Origin: Pseudomonas sp. PA27(2017)
GTDB lineage: Bacteria > Pseudomonadota > Gammaproteobacteria > Pseudomonadales > Pseudomonadaceae
DNA: 64,000 nucleotides
Direction: 5' to 3'
NCBI RefSeq assembly: GCF_001945445.1
Contig: NZ_MSXW01000061.1
Coordinates: forward strand, 62,272-126,271
The position numbers and the translations under genes are program-made. Every line of letters starts with the position of its first letter. The stretch's first letter is position 1. The notes beneath the pieces were generated by a model. It was not told the DNA's origin. It was given only the letters and a program-made list of their open reading frames with translations, and did no database searches. This document shows, in pieces, positions 18,344 to 27,947 of this stretch.

Positions 18344-21175
18344 TTACAGGCTGGCGATCTTGCCGCGCTGCTCCACCAGGTTGGCCAGCGCCTGTTCGGC
18401 CTCGGCCAGCTTGGCGCGTTCCTTCTCCAGTACTTCAGCCGGAGCCTTGGCGACGAAGCCCTCGTTGGCCAGCTTGCCGCCGACCCGTTTGGCTTCACCT
18501 TCCAGGCGCTGGATTTCCTTGTCCAGGCGCGCCAGTTCGGCTTCCTTGTCGATCAGGCCGGCCATCGGCACCAGCACCTGCATGTCGCCGACCAGGGCGG
18601 TGGCGGACATCGGCGCTTGTTCGCCAGCAGCCAGCACCTTCACCGACTCGAACTTGGCCAGCTTGTTGAGCAGCGGGGCGTTGTCGTTGAGGCGGCGCAG
18701 GTCGGAGGCCGAGGCGTTGGCGAGGATGACGTCGATGCGCTTGGCCATGGAGATCTTCATCTCGCCACGGATCTGCCGTACGCCGAGCATCAGTTGCTTG
18801 ACCCACTCGATGTCGCCCTCGGCCGCCGCGTCGATGCGGCTTTCGTTGGCCACCGGCCAGGGTTGCAGCATCAGCGTTTCGCCGCTGACGCCGGCCTGGC
18901 CCTTGATACGCTGCCAGATCTCTTCGGTGATGAACGGCATGAACGGGTGAGCCAGACGCAGGATCACTTCCAGCACACGCACCAGCGTGCGGCGGGTGCC
19001 GCGCTGGCGCTCGATGGGCGCGTTCTCGTCCCACAGCACCGGCTTGACCAGCTCCAGGTACCAGGCGCAGTACTCGTCCCAGACGAATTCGTAGAGTGCC
19101 TGGGTGGCCAGGTCGAAGCGGAAGGCGTCGAGGTGTCGGGTCACGTCCTGCTCGCAACGCTGCAGCGCGGAGATGATCCAGCGATCGACCGGCGACAGAT
19201 CGACTTGTTCACCATTCACACCGGTGTCCTGGCCATCGGTGTTCTCGATGACGAAGTTGGCGGCGTTCCACAGCTTGTTGCAGAAGTTGCGATAGCCCTC
19301 GACGCGGCCCATGTCGAACTTCACGTCGCGCCCGGTGGTGGCCAGCGAACAGAAGGTGAAACGCAGGGCGTCGGTGCCGTAGCTGGCGATGCCTTCCGGG
19401 AATTCGGCCTTGGTCTGCTTGGCGATCTTCTCGGCGAGCTTGGGCTGCATCATGCCGCTGGTGCGTTTGGCCAGCAGGGTTTCCAGGTCGATGCCGTCGA
19501 CGATGTCCAGCGGGTCGAGCACGTTGCCCTTGGACTTGGACATCTTCTGGCCCTGGCCGTCGCGCACCAGGCCGTGCACGTAGACGGTCTTGAACGGGAT
19601 CTGTCCGGTCAGGTGGGTGGACATCATGATCATCCGGGCGACCCAGAAGAAGATGATGTCGAAACCGGTGACCAGCACGTCGGTGGGGTGGAAGGTCTTC
19701 AGGAAGTCGGTCTGCTCGGGCCAGCCGAGGGTCGAGAAGGTCCACAGACCGGAGCTGAACCAGGTATCCAGGACGTCATCGTCCTGGCGCAGGGCGATGT
19801 CGCCCAGGCTGTGCTTGGCACGCACTTCGGCTTCGTCGCGGCCCACGTAGACGTTGCCGGCTTCGTCGTACCAGGCCGGAATGCGGTGGCCCCACCACAG
19901 CTGACGGCTGATGCACCAGTCCTGGATGTCGCGCATCCAGCTGAAGTACATGTTTTCGTACTGCTTGGGCACGAACTGGATTTCGCCGCTCTCGACCACC
20001 GCGATGGCCTTTTCGGCCAGCGGTTTGGTGGAGACGTACCACTGATCGGTCAGCCATGGCTCGATGACGGTGCCGGAGCGGTCGCCCTTGGGCACCTTCA
20101 GGGCATGGTCATCGATCTTGTCCAGGAGGCCCAGGGTGTCGATGTCGGCGACGATGCGTTTGCGTGCCTCGAAGCGATCCAGGCCGGCGTAGGCAGCTGG
20201 CAGGCTGGCGTCGAGCAGGGCGTTGACGCTGCCGTCGAGGTTGAAGATCTGCGCGCCCGGCAGGACGGCGGCGTCCTTGTCGAAGATGTTGATCAGCGGC
20301 AGGTTGTGGCGCTTGCCGACTTCGTAGTCGTTGAAGTCGTGGGCCGGGGTGATCTTCACGCAGCCGGTGCCGAACTCCGGGTCGCAATAATCGTCGGCGA
20401 TGATTGGGATGCGGCGCCCCACCAGCGGCAGCTCGACGTATTGGCCAATCAGCGCTTTGTAGCGTTCGTCCTCCGGGTGCACGGCAACGGCGGCGTCACC
20501 GAGCAGGGTTTCCGGGCGGGTGGTGGCGACGATCAGGTAGTCGTTGCCTTCGGCGGTCTTGTTACCGTCGGCCAGCGGGTAGCGCAGGTTCCACAGGTGG
20601 CCTTTCTCGTCGTGGTTTTCCACCTCGAGGTCGGAGATCGCGGTGTGGAACTTGGTGTCCCAGTTGACCAGGCGCTTGCCGCGGTAGATCAGGCCGTCAT
20701 CAAACAGGCGCACGAAGGCTTCCTTGACCGCTTCGGACAGGCCGTCGTCCATGGTGAAGCGCTCGCGCGACCAGTCCACCGAGCTGCCCAGTCGGCGGAT
20801 CTGCCGGGTGATGGTGCCGCCGGACTCGTTCTTCCATTCCCAGACCTTGTCGAGGAACTTCTCGCGGCCCAGGTCGTGGCGGTCGATGCCTTGAGCGGCC
20901 AGTTGACGCTCCACCACCATCTGGGTGGCGATACCGGCGTGGTCGGTGCCCGGCTGCCACAGGGTGTTGCGGCCCTGCATGCGGCGGAAACGGATCAGCG
21001 CGTCCATGATCGCGTTGTTGAAGCCGTGGCCCATGTGCAGGCTGCCGGTGACGTTCGGCGGCGGGATCATGATGGTGTAGGGCTCACCCGAACCCTGCGG
21101 AGCGAAGTAGCCTTTCGCCTCCCAGTTTTCGTACAGGGCGGTTTCGATGGCGTGGGGCTGGTAGGTCTTGTCCAT
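18344..21175 (-). CDS. valS: Valyl-tRNA synthetase
   Basis: A 943-residue class I synthetase of normal length. Visible are the HIGH-type motif in P-N-V-T-G-S-L-H-M-G-H near residue 40, the CP1 editing domain (residues ~190-340), the K-M-S-K-S-K-G-N loop near residue 553, and the C-terminal coiled coil (residues ~875-940, rich in LDKEIQRLEGE-type heptads) that binds tRNA. It charges tRNA-Val. Gene order pepA-holC-hypothetical-valS is conserved in Pseudomonas. Confidence 0.98.
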   Translation of the reverse strand: MDKTYQPHAIETALYENWEAKGYFAPQGSGEPYTIMIPPPNVTGSLHMGHGFNNAIMDALIRFRRMQGRNTLWQPGTDHAGIATQMVVERQLAAQGIDRHDLGREKFLDKVWEWKNESGGTITRQIRRLGSSVDWSRERFTMDDGLSEAVKEAFVRLFDDGLIYRGKRLVNWDTKFHTAISDLEVENHDEKGHLWNLRYPLADGNKTAEGNDYLIVATTRPETLLGDAAVAVHPEDERYKALIGQYVELPLVGRRIPIIADDYCDPEFGTGCVKITPAHDFNDYEVGKRHNLPLINIFDKDAAVLPGAQIFNLDGSVNALLDASLPAAYAGLDRFEARKRIVADIDTLGLLDKIDDHALKVPKGDRSGTVIEPWLTDQWYVSTKPLAEKAIAVVESGEIQFVPKQYENMYFSWMRDIQDWCISRQLWWGHRIPAWYDEAGNVYVGRDEAEVRAKHSLGDIALRQDDDVLDTWFSSGLWTFSTLGWPEQTDFLKTFHPTDVLVTGFDIIFFWVARMIMMSTHLTGQIPFKTVYVHGLVRDGQGQKMSKSKGNVLDPLDIVDGIDLETLLAKRTSGMMQPKLAEKIAKQTKAEFPEGIASYGTDALRFTFCSLATTGRDVKFDMGRVEGYRNFCNKLWNAANFVIENTDGQDTGVNGEQVDLSPVDRWIISALQRCEQDVTRHLDAFRFDLATQALYEFVWDEYCAWYLELVKPVLWDENAPIERQRGTRRTLVRVLEVILRLAHPFMPFITEEIWQRIKGQAGVSGETLMLQPWPVANESRIDAAAEGDIEWVKQLMLGVRQIRGEMKISMAKRIDVILANASASDLRRLNDNAPLLNKLAKFESVKVLAAGEQAPMSATALVGDMQVLVPMAGLIDKEAELARLDKEIQRLEGEAKRVGGKLANEGFVAKAPAEVLEKERAKLAEAEQALANLVEQRGKIASL

Positions 21176-21300
21176 GCGCGGCGGGACCCTTCTGGCGTCT
21201 GATCGGAAAAGCCGAGCAGTATAACCAACCGCCGCGCAGTTTTCTTCCGCTCTCGCGGCTATCGGTCGAGCGGGAAAACGCTGTCAGGGCAGGGGGAGGG

Positions 21301-21708
21301 TCAGCGACGTGGAGGCAGCAGGCGGTTGAGGCGCGCCTGCAGGCGGCGCTTGAGTTCGGCCTCGATCTGCGGCACGAAGTCGTCGATCACATCCTGCAGC
21401 AGCAGTTGTGCCGCGGCGCGCAGCTCGGTGTCCAGGCGATTGATCTCGTTGTCACGGCCAATGGCGCGTTGCACGGTCTGGCGCAGCTCGTCCTCGGAAG
21501 CTATGCCGGCGGCGCTGACCGGAACGGCGGGTTGCGCGGCGAGAACCGGTTCGGGGGCGCGTACCACGTCGGAGAGTACGGGGATGTCGTCCGGGTCGAA
21601 CTTGTCAGTGAGTAGCGGCGGGTCGAGGTCGTCATCGAGCAGTTCGCGAATCGATTCGAGATCGCTCAGCAGGGCGCCGGGTTTGTGGGGAGGGTTCAGG
21701 TTGTCCAT
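21301..21708 (-). CDS. Conserved hypothetical protein between holC and valS
   Basis: 135 residues. The first half is acidic and Pro/Asp-rich (DDDLDPPLLTDKFDPDD). The second half is helical and ends in an Arg-rich tail (LKRRLQARLNRLLPPRR). There is no enzymatic motif. A protein of this composition commonly sits between holC and valS in Pseudomonas. It begins 9 bp after holC and is likely co-transcribed. Function is unknown. Confidence 0.75.
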   Translation of the reverse strand: MDNLNPPHKPGALLSDLESIRELLDDDLDPPLLTDKFDPDDIPVLSDVVRAPEPVLAAQPAVPVSAAGIASEDELRQTVQRAIGRDNEINRLDTELRAAAQLLLQDVIDDFVPQIEAELKRRLQARLNRLLPPRR

Positions 21709-21717
21709 GGCAGGGGT

Positions 21718-22137
21718 CTACAGTTCGACACGTTTGGGATCATAGCCGCGCTGCCGGTAACTGCGGAAATTCTCCCGGCAGGCGGTCAGCAGGTCGGGTT
21801 CCTGGTTGACGATCTCGATCACCCGGCTGAAACGGTCGATATGCGGGCTGAGCGTGCTGCTGAGGTTGATCAGCACTGCTTGCTGCGCCGCGGGCTCTTC
21901 GTCCAGGCCGATCACCACCGGTCCGTGCGGATCATCCTGATGCAGGCCGTGGGGGATGAAGCTTTCCTGGCGGGCTCGCCAGAGCAGCTCGTCGAGTTCG
22001 TTGCATTGCGCGCTGTCGCGACCGCGCAGGAACACCGGCAAGCCGGCTCGCCAGGCTTTGCCGGCAAGCTGGCAGGCAGCGCGCAGGCGTTCGGATGGGG
22101 TGGCCGACGACAGTACGTAGAATTCGATTCGGGGCAT
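21718..22137 (-). CDS. holC: DNA polymerase III chi subunit
   Basis: 139 residues, typical for HolC. It begins M-P-R-I-E-F-Y-V-L and has the conserved C-N-E-L-D-E-L-L-W and F-I-P-H-G segments in the middle. Chi links the clamp loader to SSB. It lies downstream of pepA, as in most gamma-proteobacteria, here with a 120-bp gap. Confidence 0.93.
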   Translation of the reverse strand: MPRIEFYVLSSATPSERLRAACQLAGKAWRAGLPVFLRGRDSAQCNELDELLWRARQESFIPHGLHQDDPHGPVVIGLDEEPAAQQAVLINLSSTLSPHIDRFSRVIEIVNQEPDLLTACRENFRSYRQRGYDPKRVEL

Positions 22138-22260
22138 GGCGGCAAGTGTCGGGCTTCAAGCGGCAAGCTTCAAGCGAAAAGCGTATTGAGCGGTTTCAGA
22201 TAGGGCAGGTTGGGCGGCGGACGAGGGTGGCCAGAGCGGCCACCCTCGGGGCGCTGCTGA

Positions 22261-23751
22261 TCAGGCCGGTACGCGGTCGAGCAGGTACTGGGTGAGCAGC
22301 GGCACCGGGCGGCCAGTGGCGCCTTTGTCCTTGCCGCCGCTGACCCAGGCGGTACCGGCGATGTCCAGGTGAGCCCATTTGTAGGCTTTGGTGAAGCGCG
22401 ACAGGAAGCAGCCAGCAGTGATGGTGCCAGCTTTCGCCCCGCCGATATTGGCGATGTCGGCGAACGGGCTATCCAGTTGCTCCTGGTATTCGTCGTACAG
22501 CGGCAATTGCCAGGCGCGGTCGTCAGCCTGGCGGCCGGCGGCGAGGATCTGGTTGACCAGTTCGTCGTCATTGCCCATCAGACCGGAAACGTTGCTGCCC
22601 AGAGCGACGATGCAGGCGCCGGTGAGGGTGGCGATGTCGATCACCGATTGCGGCTTGAAGCGCTCGGCGTAGGTCAGGGTATCGCACAGCACCAGGCGAC
22701 CTTCGGCGTCGGTGTTGAGGATTTCCACGGTCTGGCCGCTCATGGTGGTGACGATGTCGCCGGGGCGCGTCGCACCGCCGCTGGGCATGTTCTCGGCACA
22801 GGCCAGCAGGCAAACCAGGTTGATCGGCAACTGCAGTTCGAGCACAGCGCGCAGAGTGCCGAACACGCTGGCGGCGCCGCCCATGTCGTACTTCATTTCA
22901 TCCATGTTGGCGGCCGGCTTGATGCTGATGCCGCCGGTGTCGAAGGTGATGCCCTTGCCTACCAGGGCGTGGGGCTTGTCGCCTTTCTTGCCGCCGTTGT
23001 ACTGAATGACGATCATCCGCGGCGGCTGCTCGCTGCCCTGGCCCACGGCCAGGAAGGCGCCGGCGCCGAGGGTTTGCAGCTTCTTCTCGTCGAGGATTTC
23101 GACCTTGAGGTTCTTGTGCGCCTTGCCCAGTTCCCTGGCCTGCTCGGCGAGGTAGCTGGGGTGGCAGATGTTCGGCGGCAGGTTGCCCAGGTCCTTGGTC
23201 AGCGCCATGCCGATGGCGATGGCGCGCGCCTCGCGGGTGGCGCGCTCGACGGCGGCAGTATCGGCCTTGTCGGTGATCAGGGTGATCTTCTTAAGAGCAC
23301 CGGGCGTCGCCTTCTGGCTCTTGAAACGATCGAACTGGTAGCCGGCATCCGCCAGGCTTTCCACCAGCAGGCGGGCCTTGCCGTAGGCATCGCGGCCTTT
23401 TACCTGTACGTCTTGCAGGGCCAGCAGGGCATCGCTGCCGGCAAGATTCTTCAGCACGCCATAAACGGCAGCGATCAATTTGCGCAGTTGGCGGTCAGAC
23501 AGTTCGGCGTCCTTGCCCGTGCCGACTAGCAGCACGCGCTCGGCCTTGAGGTTGGCAACGCCATGCGCCAGCAGGGTCTGGCCGGGCTTGCCCGCCAGGT
23601 CGCCGCGCTTGAGCAGGGCGGCGATGGCGCCGCCGCTGGCTGCGTCCACCGCCTTGGCGGTGGCGCCGAGTTTGCCACCTTCACCTACAGGGATGACCAG
23701 AGTGGCGGTTTTCAGTGTTTCCGGGCGAGCGCTTTTGACGATAAATTCCAT
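22261..23751 (-). CDS. pepA: Leucyl aminopeptidase (M17)
   Basis: The ATG at 23751 gives 496 residues and the expected M-E-F-I-V-K N-terminus; the open frame continues 100 codons further without family similarity. The M17 signature N-T-D-A-E-G-R-L and the metal-binding K-G-I-T-F-D-T-G-G-I-S-I-K-P segment are both present. A two-zinc cytosolic hexameric peptidase; PepA also acts in Xer recombination and regulation in other bacteria. It is divergent from lptF across a 145-bp region. Confidence 0.96.
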   Translation of the reverse strand: MEFIVKSARPETLKTATLVIPVGEGGKLGATAKAVDAASGGAIAALLKRGDLAGKPGQTLLAHGVANLKAERVLLVGTGKDAELSDRQLRKLIAAVYGVLKNLAGSDALLALQDVQVKGRDAYGKARLLVESLADAGYQFDRFKSQKATPGALKKITLITDKADTAAVERATREARAIAIGMALTKDLGNLPPNICHPSYLAEQARELGKAHKNLKVEILDEKKLQTLGAGAFLAVGQGSEQPPRMIVIQYNGGKKGDKPHALVGKGITFDTGGISIKPAANMDEMKYDMGGAASVFGTLRAVLELQLPINLVCLLACAENMPSGGATRPGDIVTTMSGQTVEILNTDAEGRLVLCDTLTYAERFKPQSVIDIATLTGACIVALGSNVSGLMGNDDELVNQILAAGRQADDRAWQLPLYDEYQEQLDSPFADIANIGGAKAGTITAGCFLSRFTKAYKWAHLDIAGTAWVSGGKDKGATGRPVPLLTQYLLDRVPA

Positions 23752-23896
23752 GCGTGGTGTCCCCAAGACAACGAGTCGCGAATGCAGGATAATGGACGAC
23801 AATTTTTTCGGCCGGTTCGCTTGAAAGTGCGGGCCAGCATGCAGTTCGGCTAGTTTGAGCACAGCCGCCTGAGCCTGACAACCCTGGAGTGTCTGT

Positions 23897-25009
23897 TTGA
23901 TCGTCTTCCGATATTTGTCCCGAGAGGTTCTGGTTACCCTGAGTGCGGTGAGTGCCGTACTGCTGGTAATCATCATGAGTGGCCGCTTCATCAAGTACCT
24001 GGCCCAGGCGGCCCAGGGGATACTCGATCCCAGCGTGCTGTTCCTGATCATGGGTTTTCGCCTGCCCGGCTTCCTGCAACTGATTCTGCCCCTGGGCCTG
24101 TTCCTGGGCTTCCTGCTGGCTTACGGGCGGCTGTACTTGGATAGCGAAATGACCGTGCTGTCCGCCACCGGCATGAGCCAGCAACGGCTGTTCCTCTATA
24201 GCCTCGCGCCTGCCACCGTGGTAGCGCTGCTGGTGGCCTGGCTGAGCATGGGCCTGGCGCCGCAGGGCGTGACCCAGGTCGCCAGGATCTTCAATCAGCA
24301 GGACGCCCTGACCGAGTTCGATACCCTGGTGCCCGGGCGTTTCCAGTCGATGCGCGACGGCACGCGCGTTACCTACACCCGTGATCTGTCGGATGACCGT
24401 ACTGAGCTGGGCGGCATTTTCATCTCCGACAAGCGCGTGTCCCGCGAGGGCGACAAGGATCGCGGCATCAGTGTGCTGGTCGCCGAAAGTGGCCGCCAGG
24501 AGGTTCAGCCCGATGGCAGCCGGTACCTGATCCTGGAAAACGGCTACCGCTATGACGGCAATCCAGGGCAGGCCGATTACCGGGTGATCCAGTACGACAC
24601 CTATGGCGTGCTGCTGCCCAAGCCGTCGGTGGCGGCGGACATCAGCGAGCGCGAGGCGATTCCGACTTCGCAGCTGTTCGGCAGCGACGAGCCGCGCATG
24701 CAGTCCGAGCTGCAGTGGCGTATCTCCATCCCGTTGCTGGTGTTCATCGTCACCCTGATGGCCGTACCGCTGTCGCGGGTCAACCCGCGTCAGGGCCGTT
24801 TCCTCAAGCTGCTGCCGGCCATTCTCCTGTACATGACTTATCTCGGCTTGCTGGTAGCGGCTCGCAGTGCGCTGGACAAGGGGCGTATCCCGCCCTACAT
24901 CGGGCTGTGGGGCGTGCACCTGTTGTTCCTGCTGGTTGGCCTGGCGTTGCTCTATTGGGAGCCGTTGCGTCTGAAGTTGGTAAGCCGTCGGGAGATCGCT
25001 CGTGGTTAA
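23897..25009 (+). CDS. lptF: LPS export permease LptF
   Basis: 370 residues; starts at TTG (23897) with CTGGAGTGTC upstream. N-terminal R-Y-L-S-R-E-V and six membrane spans split by a large periplasmic beta-jellyroll region (residues ~130-265) are typical of LptF. With LptG and LptB it forms the ABC exporter moving lipopolysaccharide to the outer membrane. It overlaps lptG by 8 bp. Confidence 0.95.
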   Translation: MIVFRYLSREVLVTLSAVSAVLLVIIMSGRFIKYLAQAAQGILDPSVLFLIMGFRLPGFLQLILPLGLFLGFLLAYGRLYLDSEMTVLSATGMSQQRLFLYSLAPATVVALLVAWLSMGLAPQGVTQVARIFNQQDALTEFDTLVPGRFQSMRDGTRVTYTRDLSDDRTELGGIFISDKRVSREGDKDRGISVLVAESGRQEVQPDGSRYLILENGYRYDGNPGQADYRVIQYDTYGVLLPKPSVAADISEREAIPTSQLFGSDEPRMQSELQWRISIPLLVFIVTLMAVPLSRVNPRQGRFLKLLPAILLYMTYLGLLVAARSALDKGRIPPYIGLWGVHLLFLLVGLALLYWEPLRLKLVSRREIARG

Positions 25010-26063
25010 GCTGGATCGCTACATCGGCGTGCAGGTGCTGTTCGCCATTCTGGCTGTGCTCGGCATCATCGTCGGCCTGGCCCTGCTGTTCGCGCTCATC
25101 GATGAACTGGGCGATATCGAAGGCAGCTATGGCATCGGCGACGCGCTTTGGTACGTGCTGCTGACCGCACCGCGGCGCATCTACGACATGCTGCCGATGG
25201 CGGCGTTGGTGGGCTGTCTGATCGGCTTGGGTACGTTGGCCAGCAACAGCGAACTGACCATCATGCGTGCGGCCGGTGTGTCGATCGGGCGCATCGTCTG
25301 GGGTGTGATGAAGCCCATGCTGGCGCTGATGCTGGTCGGCATTCTGATCGGCGAGTACGTGGCGCCCTGGACCGAAAACCAGGCCCAGGCCAGCCGTGCC
25401 ATGGCTCAGGGCGGCGGCGAAGCGCAGACTGCCAAGCGCGGCATGTGGCACCGTCAGGGGCAGGAGTTCGTGCACATCAACGCCGTGCAGCCAGGTGGCG
25501 TGCTGTTCGGGGTGACTCGCTACCGCTTCGATGACGACCGCCGTCTGGAGTCGTCCAGCTTCGCGCGTCGTGCCACTTATGAGGGCAGCTACTGGGAGCT
25601 GGAGGACGTGGCAACCACGCTGTTCCACGACCGCCGCACCGAAGTCGTCAAGGCGCCGACCGAGCGCTGGGACATCGAGCTCAGCCCTCAGTTGCTCGGC
25701 ACCGTGGTGCTGGAGCCCGAGGCGCTGTCGATCACTGGCTTGTGGAACTACATCCACTACCTGAAAGAACAAGGCCTGAACAACGGCAATTACTGGCTGG
25801 CATTCTGGACCAAGGTGCTGCAGCCGCTGGTGACTGCTGCGCTGGTACTGATGGCGATTTCCTTCATCTTCGGCCCGCTGCGCTCGGTCACCCTGGGGCA
25901 GCGCGTGTTCACCGGTGTTCTTGTGGGCTTCGTGTTCCGCATCGCCCAGGATCTGCTCGGCCCGTCGAGCCTGGTGTTCGGCTTCTCGCCACTGGTGGCG
26001 GTGCTGCTTCCAGCCAGCATCTGCGCCATTGCCGGCCTCTGGTTGCTGCGCCGGGCGGGGTGA
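25002..26063 (+). CDS. lptG: LPS export permease LptG
   Basis: 353 residues; GTG start inside the end of lptF. It has the LptF/LptG fold with M-V-K-L-D-R-Y-I-G at the N-terminus and six spans around a periplasmic domain. It is partner of LptF in the LptB2FG complex. A strong terminator follows its stop. Confidence 0.95.
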   Translation: MVKLDRYIGVQVLFAILAVLGIIVGLALLFALIDELGDIEGSYGIGDALWYVLLTAPRRIYDMLPMAALVGCLIGLGTLASNSELTIMRAAGVSIGRIVWGVMKPMLALMLVGILIGEYVAPWTENQAQASRAMAQGGGEAQTAKRGMWHRQGQEFVHINAVQPGGVLFGVTRYRFDDDRRLESSSFARRATYEGSYWELEDVATTLFHDRRTEVVKAPTERWDIELSPQLLGTVVLEPEALSITGLWNYIHYLKEQGLNNGNYWLAFWTKVLQPLVTAALVLMAISFIFGPLRSVTLGQRVFTGVLVGFVFRIAQDLLGPSSLVFGFSPLVAVLLPASICAIAGLWLLRRAG

Positions 26064-26068
26064 TCCAG

Positions 26069-26113
26069 CGCGCCTTTCCCGCTGATGGGAAGGGCGCGTG
26101 CTTTCACTTTTTT
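26069..26113 (+). terminator. Intrinsic terminator after lptG
   Basis: A 12-bp stem (CGCGCCTTTCCC with GGGAAGGGCGCG, one G-T pair) around a GCTGAT loop is followed by a T-rich tail ending in six T. Confidence 0.88.
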
Positions 26114-26615
26114 AAGCCTTTCCGTTGCGATGCGCGTGCTTGGGCAGGCGCACGACGACGCTATCGGAATACAGGTCATGCCAGGTGCGGTTGCGCTTGT
26201 CGACCAGTGCCCACAGAAAGCCCAGGCCCAATGCCAGCCATGACAGGATGGCGATCAGGAAGCGCAACAGCGCCTGCCAGAGGGTGATCGCCGTACCATC
26301 GGCATTCTGCACGCGAATGCCCCACACCTGCATGCCCAGGGTCTGGCCGCCGTGGGTCCAGAATTTGGCGAAGAACCCGAACAGGCTCAGCAGCAGCACG
26401 GTGGAAAGCAGTGGGTCATGGTCCAGTGCGCCGGCATCTGCCCACTGCCGCAGTTGCGCCTCGCCATAGATGGCCATCTGGATCAGCTTGTAGATGAAGC
26501 CCACTACGATCATCAGGGCGATGCACAGGAAGCCGTCATACAGCACGGCGGCCAGGCGCCGTCCCAGGCCTGCCGGAGGAAAGTCGCCTTGTGGGCGTAG
26601 TGCTGATTTCGGCAT
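26112..26615 (-). CDS. RDD-family membrane protein
   Basis: 167 residues with the RDD pattern: G-R-R-L-A-A-V-L-Y-D near residue 17, a central T-H-G-G-Q-T-L-G-M-Q motif near residue 85, and three membrane spans. Some RDD proteins are Na+/H+ antiporters, but the role here is unknown. Convergent with lptG. Confidence 0.87.
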   Translation of the reverse strand: MPKSALRPQGDFPPAGLGRRLAAVLYDGFLCIALMIVVGFIYKLIQMAIYGEAQLRQWADAGALDHDPLLSTVLLLSLFGFFAKFWTHGGQTLGMQVWGIRVQNADGTAITLWQALLRFLIAILSWLALGLGFLWALVDKRNRTWHDLYSDSVVVRLPKHAHRNGKA

Positions 26616-26670
26616 AAGGTCGTTCGCATGAATAAGGGCGGTTGGAGCGCGGATACTAAGTTGCAGGCAT

Positions 26671-26703
26671 AAAAAAACCCCTGACGTGAGTCAGGGGTTT
26701 TTT
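26671..26703 (-). terminator. Intrinsic terminator of the cold-shock gene
   Basis: The stem CCCCTGAC / GTCAGGGG with a GTGA loop is flanked by A7 and T6, so it can act in both directions. It lies 12 bp past the cold-shock gene stop. Confidence 0.9.
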
Positions 26704-26714
26704 CAAGCAGCGGC

Positions 26715-26927
26715 TTATTCCTGGATTTGAACCTGGTCAGCCTGCATGCCTTTTTGACCTTGTACAGCAACGAAGCTAACTTTCTGGCCTTCTTTCAGGC
26801 TCTTGAAGCCGTTACCTTCGATAGCGCGGAAATGTACGAACAGATCCGGACCGCTTTCTGGAGTGATAAAACCAAAACCTTTCTCGTCGTTAAACCACTT
26901 GACGGTACCGTTCTGACGATTCGACAT
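26715..26927 (-). CDS. CspA-family cold-shock protein
   Basis: 70 residues, a single cold-shock domain with RNP1 (K-G-F-G-F-I-T-P) and RNP2 (L-F-V-H-F-R-A-I) RNA-binding motifs. AAGGAAAAGAGAC precedes the ATG. The 5' side has a long non-coding leader, as is common for csp genes. It is the last clear host gene before the integration region. Confidence 0.95.
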   Translation of the reverse strand: MSNRQNGTVKWFNDEKGFGFITPESGPDLFVHFRAIEGNGFKSLKEGQKVSFVAVQGQKGMQADQVQIQE

Positions 26928-27249
26928 GTCTCTTTTCCTTGGAACTAGAGTTGATGACAGCCTCCATGTGTAGAGGACTGAAGACTGGTTGCAAGGAGTG
27001 ATGGAAGTCGAACGGGATGTAGCGGATCTAGGGCGATCTACTGCATCAGGTCACGATTCTCGGCGACCCATGCAAACACAGTGGCTGAACTCTACGCTAA
27101 CTTTTGCGCAAATGCCAACCCCTCGGGCACGCGAAAACCCGCGTGATCTTCGCGAGGCTCTGGTGCACGTTTCGTATGGGTTCTTATAATGGCTCAAGCA
27201 TGTGCATCAAGGCGATACACGGCACTGTTTTAGTGCGAGTTGTCACAAG

Positions 27250-27450
27250 TTGGCAACAGTTGAAGGATATAGCATGCCCTGGGCGACCTTATCCAGGGCG
27301 GGCAGCATTGTGCACATTATGGCAGTTACGCGCAAGCAGCGGATTGCCTGATTGTTACGGTTATACCATCGGTGCGGCACAGGGCAGATCATGGTTGTTG
27401 CGTGGTACTGCTTACGCCATTCGCTTGGGCCAAGGGAGGCTGTGCCTGGG
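27250..27450. pseudogene. Decayed copy of the prophage att/integrase-leader region
   Basis: From about 27300 to 27444 the sequence closely follows the region just upstream of the integrase gene (29558-29695). Shared blocks include GCGGGCAGCATTGTGCACAT, CTGATTGTTACGGTTATAC and GTTGCGTGGTACTG, and both end in CCAAGGGAGGC. Similarity then fades where the integrase reading frame should begin. Even the bases ahead (TGCCCTGGGCGA) resemble the attL core in the second copy. No intact integrase follows. I read it as the scar of an earlier, related element. Confidence 0.6.
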
Positions 27451-27778
27451 TATCCACCAAGCGTGGACTCCAGTCTTTGCGGGCTGCATGGGCTCGGCGG
27501 CGAACCGGTGTTTCACTGCGCGGGCGCCAGTGAGTGGGGCTGACGGTTCAGGGGCTCGCCATGAGCGTGCACGAATTGCTCAGCTGCCCGGGGCAGGTAT
27601 GCCTCGTCCCAGGCGTTTCGTGGCCAGGTGCTTCATGGCGTCAGCGGGCATTTCCCCTGTTCATGGCGTTGATATCGGTCGGATCCGATCCGGCGACACA
27701 AACGCGAGTGGCTGCATCGGCTCCGTGCCAGGTTCCGCCGGTATCTTGTATCAGGCCCTGAATTATTGAGCCGCTAAA

Positions 27779-27918
27779 GGGCGCCTCTAAAAACTATCCG
27801 TGTGTCAGCGCGGCGTTAAAAACAGGCTCAAAATGCTCATTTACAGTACGTAAACTCCGCTCTTTCGCCTGTTTTTGCCTTGCGCTGGCTGCCTCACCAA
27901 CGTTTTAAGAGAGGCCCT
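27779..27918. repeat. MITE-like palindromic element (~140 bp)
   Basis: Nested inverted repeats: outer ends GGGCGCCTCTAAAAAC and GTTTTAAGAGAGGCCC are imperfect mirror copies. An inner perfect pair, AAAAACAGGC at 27818-27827 and GCCTGTTTTT at 27867-27876, encloses a further ATTTAC/GTAAAC pair. There is no coding potential. I recall similar sequences between genes in other Pseudomonas, which fits a dispersed miniature element. Confidence 0.6.
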
Positions 27919-27947
27919 GAAGTCGTGCACGACAGGTTGGGCTTTGA

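Noticed and set aside
18617..21202. An 861-codon open frame opposite valS
   Set aside because: It is the mirror image of a strongly conserved essential gene, with the His/Val/Gly/Asp-rich composition typical of antisense frames in high-GC genomes.
23681..24919. A 412-codon open frame across pepA and lptF
   Set aside because: It overlaps two well-supported genes on the other strand or frame and is Gln/His-rich, without family similarity.
27104..27769. A 221-codon open frame in the junction region
   Set aside because: It runs through the decayed integrase leader, is rich in Cys, Gly and Arg without any domain, and has no ribosome site; it is a chance frame in high-GC DNA.
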